A DNA stretch of 64,000 bases from Adenophora triphylla var. japonica (GCA_022495995.1 JAFEMH010001246.1:1-64000); one strand, 5' to 3'. Counted from the stretch's first letter, positions 33,715-45,051 are shown. A program made the numbers and translations. The notes: generated from the letters alone by a model not told the origin.

Positions 33715-34345
33715 TTACCCTTGTAGTCCTCAACTTCTACACCAAGTTAGGTGCAAAAGCCTTCGATTCAGCTTCTGAAGTGGAGATCTAGACACGAACT
33801 GAGAGCTGGATTGAAGTATTCAAGGTGTTTGGGGAAGTAGGAGGGTAATTGGGTTGAAGGTGTATGAAGGATGAGGGAATTAGAGGAGAATTGGGTAGTT
33901 TTTGGTGAGGGAGGAGGAGAGAGAGAGGTTCTGGGGTAATTTGTGCAGAGTGACGTTAGGGAGTCAAAATTTGGATCCAAAACTGAGAGAGGTAGGGTCT
34001 TATTTATAGCTGCTGATCATGGTCACCTTATGTCGCACGGCACTCTGTAACCACTTTCCAAGGCTTCGAGTTGTCGTGTGACAGGAGATGCCACCAACCG
34101 TTTTTGGCGCCAAATCTGATTCTGGAACCTTCTTGGATAATACCTGAAAAGTCCAAAATAGATTTATTCCCTTTAGGTCCCTTGGTATGAGAAAAGTACA
34201 AAAAATTACTTCCTTCGCGAGAAACTTATGAAATGTTTCCGAAAGTCTCGGAATAGACCTAGAATTTACCGAAACGCTCCTAAATGCAATTTTATCATAT
34301 TAAAATGCATCTGGAAGGGTCGCGAATTGGATTGACGTACTTACA
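32407..34345 (-). repeat. Element C 5' LTR with a 321 bp insert
   Basis: This copy pairs with 16920-18522. Without the insert it is about 1618 bp. A GA microsatellite (33681-33712) is longer than in the other copy (about 17874-17890). Palindrome pairs lie at 33096/33130, 33322/33356 and 34032/34073 (34, 34 and 41 bp). The target duplication GAGGC follows at 34346-34350. Confidence 0.93.
32694..33014. mobile_element. 321 bp AT-rich MITE-like insert in C 5' LTR
   Basis: It is absent from the other C LTR, where CCAA joins TTATTC directly. It starts CTAGCATATGCCCGTG and ends GCATTTATACTATAG; the ends match only weakly as inverted repeats and no target duplication is clear. It carries two GTCGCACGAC palindromes (32781-32790, 32880-32889), the motif of the host LTR family. 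Class is unknown. Confidence 0.6.
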
Positions 34346-34350
34346 GAGGC

Positions 34351-35612
34351 ATGAGCTACATCCCTCGCCTGGGGCTAGGGAAGCGCTAACAAGGACCATA
34401 TAAGCTTGAGATGCCAGAACCTAAGAGAAATAGACGAGGCCTGGGATATGTTGTGACTGGAGAGGACAAAGCGTATGATAAGGCCGAAGCGCTCAAAGAA
34501 AGGATGACCCTAGCTGCTGGCAAGAGATACAAAAGGCCTGAGGTGTGGCCTTACAGCTGGTCTCTGAACAAGCACTTTGTTAAGGAGGATGGGGAAATGT
34601 TCGTTTACCCGAAACCAAAGCTGAGCCAAGTGGAAGAAAGGATGAGAACAATTTGAAGGTTTGCCAGCAGCCAGAACCCAGTGAAGGAAATGCTTGTCAG
34701 TATGCCCAGAAGGCCAGGCGTTACTGCCACATATGAGAACAGCTACCATTTTTGGGGACCCGATTATGTCAATCAGTTCGAGAAGCTTTCCCTAGATGAG
34801 CATGTGATACATAAGATCCGCGGTGCTGACCCGGTAGACGTGGATGGTGACCTGATAAATCTGTTCGGAGATCAGGTTGTCAGAGCTTGAAAGCGGCATG
34901 CATACAGAGGAGATACCTATAGAAGGGTTTATTGTTGTTGAAGATCCCAGAGATTTGATTGACTTTTCCTCTGATAACGAGGTAGTGGCCATGTTAGAAT
35001 TTGAGAAGGGGCCAGTTGTGGATCTGAACAGTTTGGAGACCGTTGCAGAGAGGCCATTACAGAACTGGACTTCATTTCAAGGACCGATCACTGACAAGGA
35101 GACTATGGTCAAAAAGCTTCGGCTCAAGCCTCATCCCAGCCCCTCTGCGTCAAAGTTAGTTCCCCGTGTCCTGAGTCATTACCCGGAATCCCTTGTAATC
35201 GAGTTTGAGTCCTCTGATCGGTCTGACGTCCTCACGATGGAAGACCATCGTCGTGTTGTAGACACTGTTTTCCCCTTTGCTCTGAATAAAATGGTCGAAC
35301 TTTCTGAGTTTCCCGTGATTGTAAATCCAATTGAGCGCTTAAAAAAATGATCATCAAGATTTAAAAATAATTAAGCCAGATTCAATTGAAGATAATGCAG
35401 ACTTAATAGATGAACAAATTTTAGAAAATGATTCAAAGCAGGTTTGCGAGTAAAAGGAAAGCGGGGCCCAAGCTGTCGATGAGATATTGACAACGGTGAA
35501 CCTGGGAATAGCTGAAGAACCCAAAGAAATACAAATTGGTAGCTTCTTCTCCAGAGTTGAGCGGGTTGCCCTGATCGAGTTGCTTAAAGAGTTTGTAGAC
35601 GTCTTTGCCTAG
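34351..35612 (+). pseudogene. Element A, segment 3: G-patch-like region and pre-RT linker
   Basis: The frame of 16515-16919 resumes as MSYIP.LGLGKR, a G-patch-like motif, then PEPKRNRRGLGYVV and YSWSLNKHFVKEDGEMF. Stops and shifts: TGA at 34654-34656 (CGA in C), a frameshift near 34880, a shift near 35340, TAA at 35451-35453 (CAA in C) and TAG at 35610-35612 (TGG in C). Most are simple transitions. Confidence 0.85.
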
Positions 35613-35624
35613 TCCTACAAAGAC

Positions 35625-37515
35625 ATGCCCGGGTTGGACACATCTATCGTGGAGCACCGGATACCCCTGGATCTAGAGATTAAGCCGATCAAGCAGAAAC
35701 TGAGGCGGATCAAGCCCGAGTGGTCCTTACAGGTGAAGGAGGAAATTGAGAAACTCCTACGGGTAGGCTTTATCAAGGTGATCAAATATCCGACTTGGGT
35801 GGCAAACATCGTAACGGTCACAAAAGCAAATGGAAAAGTACGGGTTTGTGTAGACTTCCGAGATCTCAACAAGGCTAGTCCCAAAGATGACTTCCCCTTG
35901 CCCAACATTAACAAGCTGGTGGATGCAACAGTGAACTATGAAGTCAAGCCCTTTGTCGATGGTTTTACGGGCTATAATCTGATTAAAATGGCCGAGGAAG
36001 ATCAGGACAAGACAGCATTAATCACTCCATGGGGCACTTATTGCTACACCGTGATGCCAGTTGGGTTGAAGAATGCTGGGGCTACCTACCAGAGGGCCGT
36101 CACTACCCGGTTCCACGACATGATCCATAAGGAGATTGAAGTGTATGTCGATGATATGATTATCCATTCGAAGGGGTCAGATGGACAGCATTTCATTGAT
36201 CTAAGGAAGTTCTTCAACAGACTTCGGGAGCACTCAATGAAACTAAATCCAGCCAAGTGCACCTTCGGGGTTATTCGCGGTAAAGTCCTGGGGTATATGG
36301 TCACAGAGCGTGGCATTAAAGTAGATCCCAGAAAGGTCAAGGCAATTGTTGAAATGAAGCCGTCCATAACTGTCTCCGAGGTAAAGGGTTTCATGGGCCG
36401 TCTACAGTACATCAGCCGATTCGTCAACCAGCTGACCTCCATGTGTGAGCCAATCTTTAAGCTGATGAAGAAGAATCAGTATCTTTAAGCTGATGAAGAA
36501 GAATCAGTAGGTGATTTGGAACGAGGAATGCCAGCTAGCTTTCGAGAGAATCAAAGCTTATCTCATTAATCCTCCCATTCTTTGTCCACCTCATGGGAGC
36601 AAACCCCTACTTCTATACTTGATAGTCACAGACACAGCCATTGGGGGCATGCTAGCGCAAGAGAAAAGGGACTCCAAGGTCGAGAATGCCATCTATTTTG
36701 TCAGCTGCAAATTCCAAGGTAGCGAGTTGAATTACTCTGCCCTAGAGAAGACGTGTGCAGCTCTGGTTTGGGTGGTTGAAAAGCTAAAGCACTACATGCT
36801 ATCCCACACAGTACATCTGGTCTCCAAAATGGACCTGATTAAGTACCTGCTTCATGGTGACAGAGGCAACATTTCCAGCAGATTGGCAAAATGGACCTTC
36901 TTCCTAGCTGAATTTGATATTAAATATGTGATCCGGAAATCAATCAAGGGACAGGCTTTGGCAGATCAGCTGGCTGACTCCCCCAACACAGAAACCCGAG
37001 GACCAGATCCCCAGTTTCCAGATGAGGGGATTTTTGTCATAGAAAATGGCAACCGGTGGCAACTATTCTTTGACGGTGCAGCGAACAAAAGAGGTAACGG
37101 CATCGGGATGGTATTAGTAGACCCGAATGACATGCATACCCCCATATCTATCAAGCTAAACTTCTCGGTTACCAACAATGCAGCCGAATATGAAGCATGC
37201 ATAGCCGACCTTGAGGCTGCTCTTGAACGACATATGGATGAGTTGGAAGTATTTGGTGATTCCCAACTGATAATCAATCATGCCGCCAACGGATGGAAAA
37301 CTACAGATCTGTGTCTCCAGAGGTATCATGCTTACATTGCAGAGCTCGTCGGCCAGTTCAAGGAAGTGTCATTCCAGTTCTTGCCGCGAGATAAGAACAG
37401 ATTTGCCAATGCACTAGCTACTCTGGCCTCCCTGGTGGAAATACCAGAGGGAAAGTCAATCAAGCAGTTCAGGGTCGGTAGGCGAGAAAATCCTGCCTAT
37501 TGTTGTAAATTATAG
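35625..37515 (+). pseudogene. Element A reverse transcriptase and RNase H regions
   Basis: A 287-codon frame starts at MPGLDTSIVEHRIPLD and carries VRVCVDFRDLNKASPKDDFP and the catalytic YVDD (about 36145-36156). A 28 bp tandem duplication (36453-36480 repeated at 36481-36508) then breaks the frame. The next frame (36511-37515) carries the first RNase H and the archaeal-type RNase H with FFDGAANKRG, NNAAEYEACIA and VFGDSQLII, whose acidic residues are all present. It ends at a stop near 37513. Confidence 0.88.
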
Positions 37516-38801
37516 ATCAAAACCGTTAATGAGCCGTGGCACAACCAGATCTTCCAATATCTCAAGCATGGTGAAGCATCCTTCCCCGTTCATAAAGAAG
37601 GAGACCTAAAAGGTATGCATGCCAAAAGTCTGCAAGCTCTGAAAAGGCTATCAGCACAGTACGTCATACTTGGCAATGAGTTATGGAAGAAAAGGGAAGG
37701 TTGCCCACTTCTTCTCTGTATCAGCAAAGAAAAAGCTCAGAGAGTAATGGAAGATGTTCACAATGGCGCCTGAGGACCTCACATGAACGCTCGATCTCTT
37801 ATGCACAGCATTATCAGACTGGGTTACTTCTGGATCACCATAGAGACTGATTGCATCCAGTTTATGTGGACATGCGATAAGTGTCAGCGGTTCTCCAACC
37901 TAAACCACATCCCTCCTCATGATCTATACTATATGACAATTCCTTGGCCCTTTGCAACGTGGGGAATTGATGTCATTGGGAAGATAACTCCATCCGGGAG
38001 CAACGGACATTCATTTGTTCTAGTCGCGGTAGACTACTTCACAAAGTGGGTGGAAGATGCGTCCTACAAAGTGCTTACAGCTAAGAAAGTTGCTCACTTC
38101 ATAAAAGAACAAATCTTTTGCCGCTATGGAATCCCGAATGAGATCATTTCTGACAATGGAACCCATTTTGAAGGAGAAACCGATCGACTGCTCACCGAAT
38201 ACAAACGCCATAAGTCTTCACCATATAGACCGCAGACAAATGGTTCTGTTGAGGCTGCCAACAAGAATCTTGAGCGAATCATAAAGAAGATGGCCGAGCG
38301 AGGACGGGACTGGCCGGAGAAATTGCATCTAGCATTGTGGGGCTACCGCACTTCAATCCAGACTGCTATCGGTGCAACTCTGTATGCCTTAACTTACGGA
38401 ATGGAGGCCGTCATGCCGTCGAGCTAGAGATTCCATCCCTCAGGGTATTGCTCGAGAATGAAGTAAATGAGATTGAATGGCTCCATAGTCGATACAATGA
38501 GCTGGCACTGTTAGATGAACGCAGATTAAAGGCCATGGAGCATAACCGGGCATATCAGAAGAGAATGGCCCGTGCTTTTAACAAAAGAGTGAAGCCCAGG
38601 GTTATCAAGGTTGGTGATCTGGTCCTCAAGATGAAACCCTCAAATCAGAACAGTGCATTGGACAAATGGGCACCTGTTTGGGTCGGACCTTTTCTAGTGA
38701 AGAAGATATTCTTCGAAAGAGCTATGCAGCTAACAGATTTGGACGGCAACCCGTTCCTGTACCCCGTTAACGGCGACAAGTTGCGGCGATATTATGTTTG
38801 A
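37516..38801 (+). pseudogene. Element A integrase
   Basis: After a TGA near 37771 (TGC in C) the main frame 37783-38427 has the zinc region TCDKCQRF and the catalytic D, D, E in VAVDYFTKWVE, EIISDNGTHFEGE and QTNGSVEAANKNLE. A small deletion near 38415 moves the C-terminal domain into another frame (38337-38801), which ends NGDKLRRYYV and stop. The catalytic triad is intact. Confidence 0.88.
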
Positions 38802-38883
38802 TCGAGTTCTCCCCTCTGTACATAAAAAAATAAAAAAATAAAAGAAAAGAAATAAAAAATGAAAATAAAGGCACAAAAAATTG

Positions 38884-39124
38884 TCCCAGATGAGACTGAA
38901 AACCTCTCAAAAGGCAGTCCATGTAAAAATAAGGGACGCGCCCGATGCTAAAAGAATATACCAGCTAGGCTGAAAACCCTAAAAAAGGGCGGTCTAGGTA
39001 AAAAACAGGGTTGCACCATGTCCCCCTTCTGTCTTCCCTTTTATTAAACACAAAAGTTGATTGAGTCGAACTACGGAGACCTGAGCCCCTTAGTTCTCTT
39101 TGTAAAAGGAGAACGTAGGCAACC
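38884..39124 (+). other. Post-pol hairpin cassette and box (A)
   Basis: Two copies of the cassette (38884-38940; 38963-39016, with GCTAGGCTGAAAACCCT and AGGGCGGTCTAGG) are followed by the GAACTACG...GAACGTAGGCAACC box at 39067-39124. It lies between the convergent 3' ends of pol (38801) and the antisense PMD gene (39418). From 39125 to 39417 no gene is visible. Confidence 0.65.
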
Positions 39125-39417
39125 ACTCGTGGTTCGGTCTAAAAATGCTGCAAAATCTCAATCTTTGCCAAAATGTGTTTTGATTACAGTTCCAAGGCTT
39201 TTCAAAGGTTCATTTTAAGTTAATATTCTTTTTGATAAGTTCAAGCACGGCCTGCTTTTGATTCAAATAACTTGCTGCAAATAAAAGGAAATAAATTTTC
39301 AAAATGCTAACATCTATTTTGTCTACAATAAGTAATCAAGGGATACTCATGTTCCATACAATAAATCTCTCCCTCAAAATACAAGCAAAAGTGTCTCCTA
39401 TCTCTCAGAAAAAGTGT

Positions 39418-40987
39418 CTAGATGCTCGTTCCCGCTCCCAAACTCGCACCTCTGTCCTTCCTCTTCCTCGGTCCCCGGGAGGTCCTTGGCCTAGAAATGT
39501 CAAATAAGTCGGTTTGAGCCCGTCCCAGCTCAGGTATAATGCGTGCCGGTGGTTCAATCAGACCAGTCTCCCTCAAAGCGGCCCTGGCAGCCCTCTCTTG
39601 TCTCAAGGCCTCTCTGCGAGCTATCACCTCCGGATCATCCCTCATAGCAGCTTTCCGGATCTCTTGCCTTCGATAGTCCTCAGCAACATCGCCGGTAACA
39701 TTATCTGGGTTCCCCTGGGCCTCTGTATCTCTGAAAGACCGGCTGGTCGGGTAGTTTGCTCCCAAATACTCCCGACGGCGAGCCTCTATTGCCAACTGCA
39801 CAGGACCCTGCTGTTCCTCATACCAGATCAAATACTCCGTGGTCAAAAATGTAATTCCTCTGGACTGCTGAAGAAGTGTCTGAGTGGGGAAGAAACCCTC
39901 CAGAAAGAATCTGCTGAAAAACTGCACAATCTGGGGCTCGGTCATGGCCAGCAGAACAGGATCAGTCGTCAACCTTTCGCTCAAAGATCGGACAATCTGC
40001 TGAGGGTACCCATATTGCCTGCTTACCAATGACGGGATGCAAAATGAAGACACATGCAAGCCTGGCATCCTGACTACCACTGACCATCCTGAATGTCTCT
40101 CATGGTCTGTAGCCCCCATGCTGGAATCCAAAAGCTCAGATCGGCAGTCCCGTACCGTGTCAACCTCATCTGCCAGCTGTCAGCGGCCGCGTCTCTCAGC
40201 AGCCTACGTGGCCTGGTCACCCAAGGAATCACCATCTGACCCTCTGGTAATGGCCCGATCAGGCGTAATCGCTCAGAAAGCCACAAAGATAATAAAGTGG
40301 GGCTTCCTGCACCCATGAAGTCTGACCCTCCTGCTAGCCTGTCAATACCGTGGTAGGTCTCACCCAGTAACAATGGTACAATGTCCATCTCCCCCTGGCC
40401 AGAATGGATTTGACGAAGGTCCACACCTCGGTCGCCCCTGAGTTGCCTGACAACCTCCAACAGTGTGCCCGGACATACTCCGATGTACCCACAAAAATAG
40501 TGATCCGACAAGCTAAACAGCATAAACGTGTCCAGAGACGTGGAAAGATTGAACATTTCAGGGCTGGACAAGCGCGGCCTGGCCATCCGAGTCAAGTCTA
40601 TGGACCCATCATCCAGAATCATAGATGACACCTAATCTGCTGGCAGGCACAGGAAGTCTGATAATTGCTCAGCAATCGATCGTCTGTCCCGTGGGAATGC
40701 TACAGTTGTCGAGTCACTCAAACCAGTCAATGCTCTGAAATCCTCTATGGTCGGTGTTAGATCATTGTATGACAAAGTGAAAACATGCCTCTCCGAATCC
40801 CAAAAGCAGGATGTAGCCCAGAGCAAATCCCAGTCAACCCCCCAATTTTTAATGACCAAAGACACGGCATACTGTACCTCCCATCAATGAGCTCCCTATG
40901 ATGCTTCCGGTGATAATGCAAAACTTCAAAGAAGTCTTGATGAAATTGATACTCCTGGGAAACTATTTCTCTATTATAATGCTCCAT
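39418..40987 (-). pseudogene. Antisense PMD gene type 2 of element A
   Basis: The ATG is at 40985-40987 (MEHYNREI). The N-terminal and core segments (VDWDLLWATSCFWDSERHVF, LSYNDLTPTIEDFRALTGL) occupy 40632-40987 in two frames, and a third frame covers 40074-40631. The C-terminal part (39418-40131) has VVRMPGLHVSSFCIPSLVSR, a helical Glu/Arg-rich region and a basic tail RGPRKRKDRG. No introns are apparent. Two or three frameshifts and a stop at 40632-40634 break it. It keeps the C-terminus that C has lost. Nuclear location is inferred from the tail. Confidence 0.65.
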
Positions 40988-41084
40988 TGTGATTGAAAGT
41001 TCCAACCTTGGTCATAGAAATTGCTTGTCTGTCAAGCTGGGGCTGCTGGGTTCCTCCTGTTGAAAGGGGAATATCTGCAAATGA

Positions 41085-41174
41085 GTCCTGAGTTGATTTT
41101 AAAAATGTACCTGTTACGAGCTTTTTCCAGTCGTGCGACACAATATGCCCAGCAGACACGTCATGTCAGGCGAC
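41085..41174 (-). promoter_or_regulatory. Antisense promoter of element A
   Basis: GTCAGGCGAC (41165-41174) and GTCGTGCGAC (41130-41139) have centres 35 bp apart; on the minus strand a TATA-like TTTTTAAAATC follows near 41095. The layout matches C (19856-19932). The PMD ATG is about 140 bp further on. Confidence 0.6.
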
Positions 41175-42004
41175 ACCCCTGGTCGGCATCAGACAACAAC
41201 AAGGTCTCGCAAGTCTTCTCCCAGTGGCACTCTCTGACTCGCCGTTGCTGCAATACTCCTAACACATTCACATGTAAATGCACGGGAGAGGGTTTCCCAC
41301 CACCATATGTATCACTATACACACTCACCCGATACAGTTCCATAATCTCATGTACACCGACCTGTCAATACAATAATCACATTTCTTTCCTCTCGTTCCC
41401 AGAATGGACAGATTCGTGCAAACAAGCTAACTTAGTTTAACCTTTGCTAACAGAGTAGCATAGTTAGATGTAGTGCTTGGAGTGTTGCTTTCCCCCGCAG
41501 GTACAACAATCAGCTGTGCATTACCAAATCTCAAGGATTGCCCCTCAAAGCAAAACCGAGACAAAGAATCCAGGTCTATCAGTCTCCCCAGCAATGTGCA
41601 TCAAGATCATTGGTCCCGCCACCAAAGCATCACCAGAAAAAAATTTGTTCCCTAGCAAACAAAATCCACATCACATCAAGCAAGGTTCATGATTCCTAAG
41701 TCAACTAATAGCAACAAAGACCGCCTTGCACCCGGCAATTCATCAACAGTGGTAACATCAGTCCTTCCGGCAACCACAAAAATTCCAAGATTAGCAATGG
41801 CATGAGACCCTCCGACAGCCACAATCGTCAGTAGCAGTAGCATCAGTCCCTCCGGCAGCTGTAACCTTCCACAAATCATCAGTAGTAGCATCAGTCCCTC
41901 CAGCAGCTATAGGTAAGCACAGCACAGGTATGAAACCATGTCTCGTCCAAACTGTCAAATCATCATGTCTGATATTCTCGAAAAATCATGTTCTTTAGGT
42001 TATC
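41175..42004. other. Non-coding spacer of element A
   Basis: No gene is visible. It matches parts of C 19097-19850 on the opposite strand and holds degenerate repeats around CATCAGTCC(T/C)TCCGGCA (41758, 41845, 41891). Confidence 0.5.
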
Positions 42005-42650
42005 TCACACAAACGGGTTCAGACGCCTCCTAATAGTCTTCCACCGGGTTTAGACGCCTCCTAACAGTCTTCCGTCGGGTTCAGAGGCCTCCTAACAGTC
42101 TTCCACCGGGTTCAGACGCCTCCTAACAGTCTTAAACCGGGTTCAGACGCCTCCTAACAGTCTTCCATCGGGTTCAGACGCCTCCAAACAGTCTTCCATC
42201 GGGTTCAGATGCCTCATAATAGTCTTCCACCAAGTTCAGACGCCTCCTAACAGTCTTCCATCGGGTTCAGACGCCTCCCAATAGTCTTCCATCGGGTTAA
42301 GACGCCTCCTAATAGTCTTCCACTAGGTTCAGACGCCTCCTAACAGTCTTCCACCTGGTTCAGACACCTCCTAACAGTCTTCCATCGGGTTCAGACGCCT
42401 CCTAATAGTCTTCCATCGGGTTCAGACGCCTTCTAACAGTCCTCCATCGGGTTCAGACGCCTCCTAACAGTCTTCCTTCGGGTTCAGATGCCTCCCAACA
42501 GTCTTCCAGCGGGTTTAGACGCCTCCCAACAGTCTTCCATTAGGTTCAGACACCTCCTAACAGTCTTCCATCGGGTTCAGGCACCTCCTAATAGTCTCTT
42601 TGGGTCAGGCAACTCCTAATAGTCTATTTGGGTCAGACACCTCCGAATAG
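42005..42650. repeat. 31 bp tandem array in A
   Basis: About twenty copies of a 31 bp unit containing GGTTCAGACGCCTCCTAACA. A few similar units occur before the polypurine tract of element F (49423-49490), so the monomer is shared between families, while C has an unrelated monomer. Confidence 0.93.
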
Positions 42651-42653
42651 TCT

Positions 42654-42837
42654 GAACTACGACCGGCTTGATTCCCCCCCCAGGGATACGTAGGAATCCT
42701 TTCTCCAAAGGTCTAGCCGTCCGATCTCCCCAGATCATTGTCCAGCCCTCCGCCTTATCTCTTGCCACTCATTGGGATTGGGTCTTATTTTTATCTATAA
42801 CCTCACTTCTTCCATAAGTGACGTTGCCGAGGGGCTC
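42654..42837 (+). promoter_or_regulatory. Element A pre-PPT box and polypurine tract
   Basis: GAACTACGACCGGCTTGATT and GGGATACGTAGGAATCC form the conserved box (42654-42700). The purine tract GCCGAGGGGCTC ends at 42837, directly before the LTR. Confidence 0.75.
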
Positions 42838-43100
42838 TGTAAGTACGCCAATCCAATTCGCAACCCTTTTAAGTGCATTTTAATGCGATTAAATTCCATT
42901 AAGGGGAATTTTGGTAAATTCCCGATCTATTCCGAAACTTCCAGAAACATTCCTTAAGTTTCTCGCGAAGGAAGTACTTTTTAGTACTTTGCTCATGTCA
43001 AAGGACCTAAAGGGAATAAATCTGTTTTGGACCTTTTGGGTATTATCCCAGAATGTTCCAGAACCAGATTTGGCGCCAAAAACGGTTGGTGACACTTCGT

Positions 43101-43183
43101 GTCACGCGACAACTCGAGGCCTTGGAAAGTGGTTACAGAATGTCGTGCGACACAATGTGACCATGATCAGCAGCTATAAATAA
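43101..43183 (+). promoter_or_regulatory. Element A LTR core promoter
   Basis: GTCACGCGAC (43101-43110) and GTCGTGCGAC (43142-43151) have centres 41 bp apart and lie immediately upstream of CTATAAATAAG (43173-43183). This is the A-family arrangement for sense transcription. Confidence 0.7.
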
Positions 43184-43521
43184 GACCCTCCCCCTCTCAG
43201 AATTGGATCCTTTTCCAACCTCCCAAAGTCACTCTGCCAAAATTCATTCAGAAACGTACCTCTCTCCTCCTTTCACCCAAATATACACCAATTCCCTTCC
43301 AATTCAACCCCTCTCACCCAATTCAATCCTCTCTCTCACACACACCCACACACCAAGTGAAGATCCAAGCTCAAAGGTTCCTCCTACACACCAATTCACA
43401 TACTCTAGCTGAATTGAAGGCCATTGCACCTGACTTGGTGTAGTGGTGGTGGATCTACAAGGTAACACCTCCTTCCCTCTCTCTCTACCATAATTTGTCA
43501 ATTCACTCAATTCCTGCTCTT

Positions 43522-43694
43522 CCACTTGATAATTAATCTCCAGCAACCACAAATTATCAAGTGGCAATCACCATCTCTCTGTTTAAAGTTGTTTTGCTTG
43601 ATTAATTGGTTGTTCATGATGTAATTTCATTGAATTTGTTGTTTATTGACCAAGGGAGTGTGGATCTCCCCATATCCACATCCCCTTGGTCAAT
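43522..43694 (+). other. Two conserved hairpins in A 3' LTR
   Basis: 43522-43564 pairs CCACTTGATAATT with AATTATCAAGTGG. 43645-43694 pairs ATTGACCAAGGG plus GTGTGGAT with ATCCACA plus CCCCTTGGTCAAT. Both lie downstream of the TATA and would be in RNA. Confidence 0.62.
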
Positions 43695-43805
43695 TCATTA
43701 TGAATCAGTTGGTTTATGAGTTGTTTAGATGTTGTGGTTTGATCTAATTTAGTCTCTGATGATTCTGGTTACAATATGTAAGATCTCAGCATATAGACAA
43801 CCTGT

Positions 43806-44073
43806 GTCACGCGACACATCGGGCCAAGTGTGTCCTGTGTCACGCGACACATTGTGTCCATGTGCAGAGATCACCCTTTCAGTTGTAAGTTGTGTTATCT
43901 AGTTTGTTTGTCACCAAGTTGAGGTGACTGTGCTGCTTTTGATGTTCAAATCTATTCTATAATTATGCTTTGTGTTCATGAGTTTGCTGTAATCTGGGTG
44001 TTGTAAAGTCCCTGCAAGGTGATCATTGGTGTCACGCGACACAACCTACCTCCTAGGTCCTGTGTCACGCGAC
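43806..44073 (+). promoter_or_regulatory. Two palindrome pairs in the R/U5 part of A 3' LTR
   Basis: GTCACGCGAC occurs four times (43806, 43839, 44031, 44064), in two pairs each 33 bp apart and extended to GTGTCACGCGACA(C/T). They match the pairs in C and D. Confidence 0.7.
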
Positions 44074-44442
44074 ATAAGTGGTCCTTTGCAGAAGATTTGG
44101 TTTCAATTGTAATATGTTCTCCTTGCTGTAATGGGATGTGGCCTCCCTGATCAATTGGTCTACAAGTTGTAATAATCTCATTCGTTTAATAAAATTCATG
44201 TTTTACCGCACTTGTCTATTATCATTGTTTGCACATATTTTGACTTATTTGGATGTTTAATTAGAAAGACTCGTCTACGGATGAGGCGTGTTGGGTGAAC
44301 TCTCGGTTCTTCCCAACACGTAATCTGACCCTCGGACCCATTCTCTTTCAAAAGGTTTTTCAAAGTGTACCTTTAAACATGGTGTGGCGACTCCTAACTT
44401 TTTTCCATTGAAAACCGAATTTTTCGGGCGAGCGCACATTCA

Positions 44443-45051
44443 GGTTCCGCACCCACGACTGGAAATTATCCATGTATCGCTCTTGTATCTGTGACGATAG
44501 CCTAGGAAATGGAGCCATAAAAAAAGCAAAGAAAACCTTCAGGAATTTGAGAGAAAATCAGCTGATTGATCAAAGCAAACGCGCAGTTCTTACAAATTGC
44601 AAAAGTTGAACTGCAATTTAAAGGATTCTGGAAATTGAATCTTAGTCCGGTCGGACTCTTTCTCAAGTTGACTAGGTCAACTCTGCAGCCAGCTGCTTTC
44701 AAATTGGAAACATTTCTAAACCAAGCCCTGTTCAAGCCTCCTTGAAACTGCGTGCTCCCATGGTTTCAATCAACCACTGCCAACACCACTTCCTTCCCGG
44801 GCTCGTGCAACAGTGCAATTAATTAAATAACAGTGCATATAGGCATAAATTTTGACCAATTCGAATTTTTGTGCATATTTCATTTTATTTATTTTTGATC
44901 AACCTACTTGTTTATTTGCCGAAAATAAAAGAAGGTAATCACTAAATAAATGTGCCAAATACAGGTTCCGCCTCAAGGGCGCCTTTTCAAATACAAGTCA
45001 AATTATTTTTGACAATACACACATTTTGTCTAAAAATAAAGCAAAAGAGGA
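44443..45051. other. F region between the two antisense genes
   Basis: No gene is recognised. A perfect GTCCGGTCGGAC dyad lies at 44645-44656, the F/H-family palindrome. By analogy with element B this would be the promoter of a second antisense gene lost to the left of A's insertion point. That reading is inference. Confidence 0.4.

Larger units (their letters stand above)
16920..34345 (-). mobile_element. Element C: Tat-type Gypsy element of the A family
   Basis: Two LTRs (16920-18522, 32407-34345) run TGAATGTGCG...CTTACA on the plus strand. The flanking duplication is GAGGT (16915-16919) and GAGGC (34346-34350), one mismatch. Gag-pol is on the minus strand, a truncated antisense PMD gene on the plus strand. 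Solo LTR D lies in gag and a 321 bp insert lies in the 5' LTR. C belongs to the same family as A, in inverted orientation. Confidence 0.94.
42838..44442 (+). repeat. Element A 3' LTR
   Basis: The 1605 bp LTR runs TGTAAGTACGCC...GCGCACATTCA. TATAAATAAG is at 43174-43183. Palindrome pairs: 43101/43142 (41 bp), 43806/43839 (33 bp) and 44031/44064 (33 bp). Hairpins lie at 43522-43564 and 43645-43694. TGGCGACTCC lies at 44385-44394, 48 bp before the LTR end. The next five bases GGTTC (44443-44447) should be A's right target duplication; the left copy is outside the window. Confidence 0.93.

Noticed and set aside
44961..44976. ACAGGTTCCGC repeated from the A right junction (44441) as a possible target duplication
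   Set aside because: The second copy lies about 520 bp away inside F, with no LTR end beside it; probably chance.
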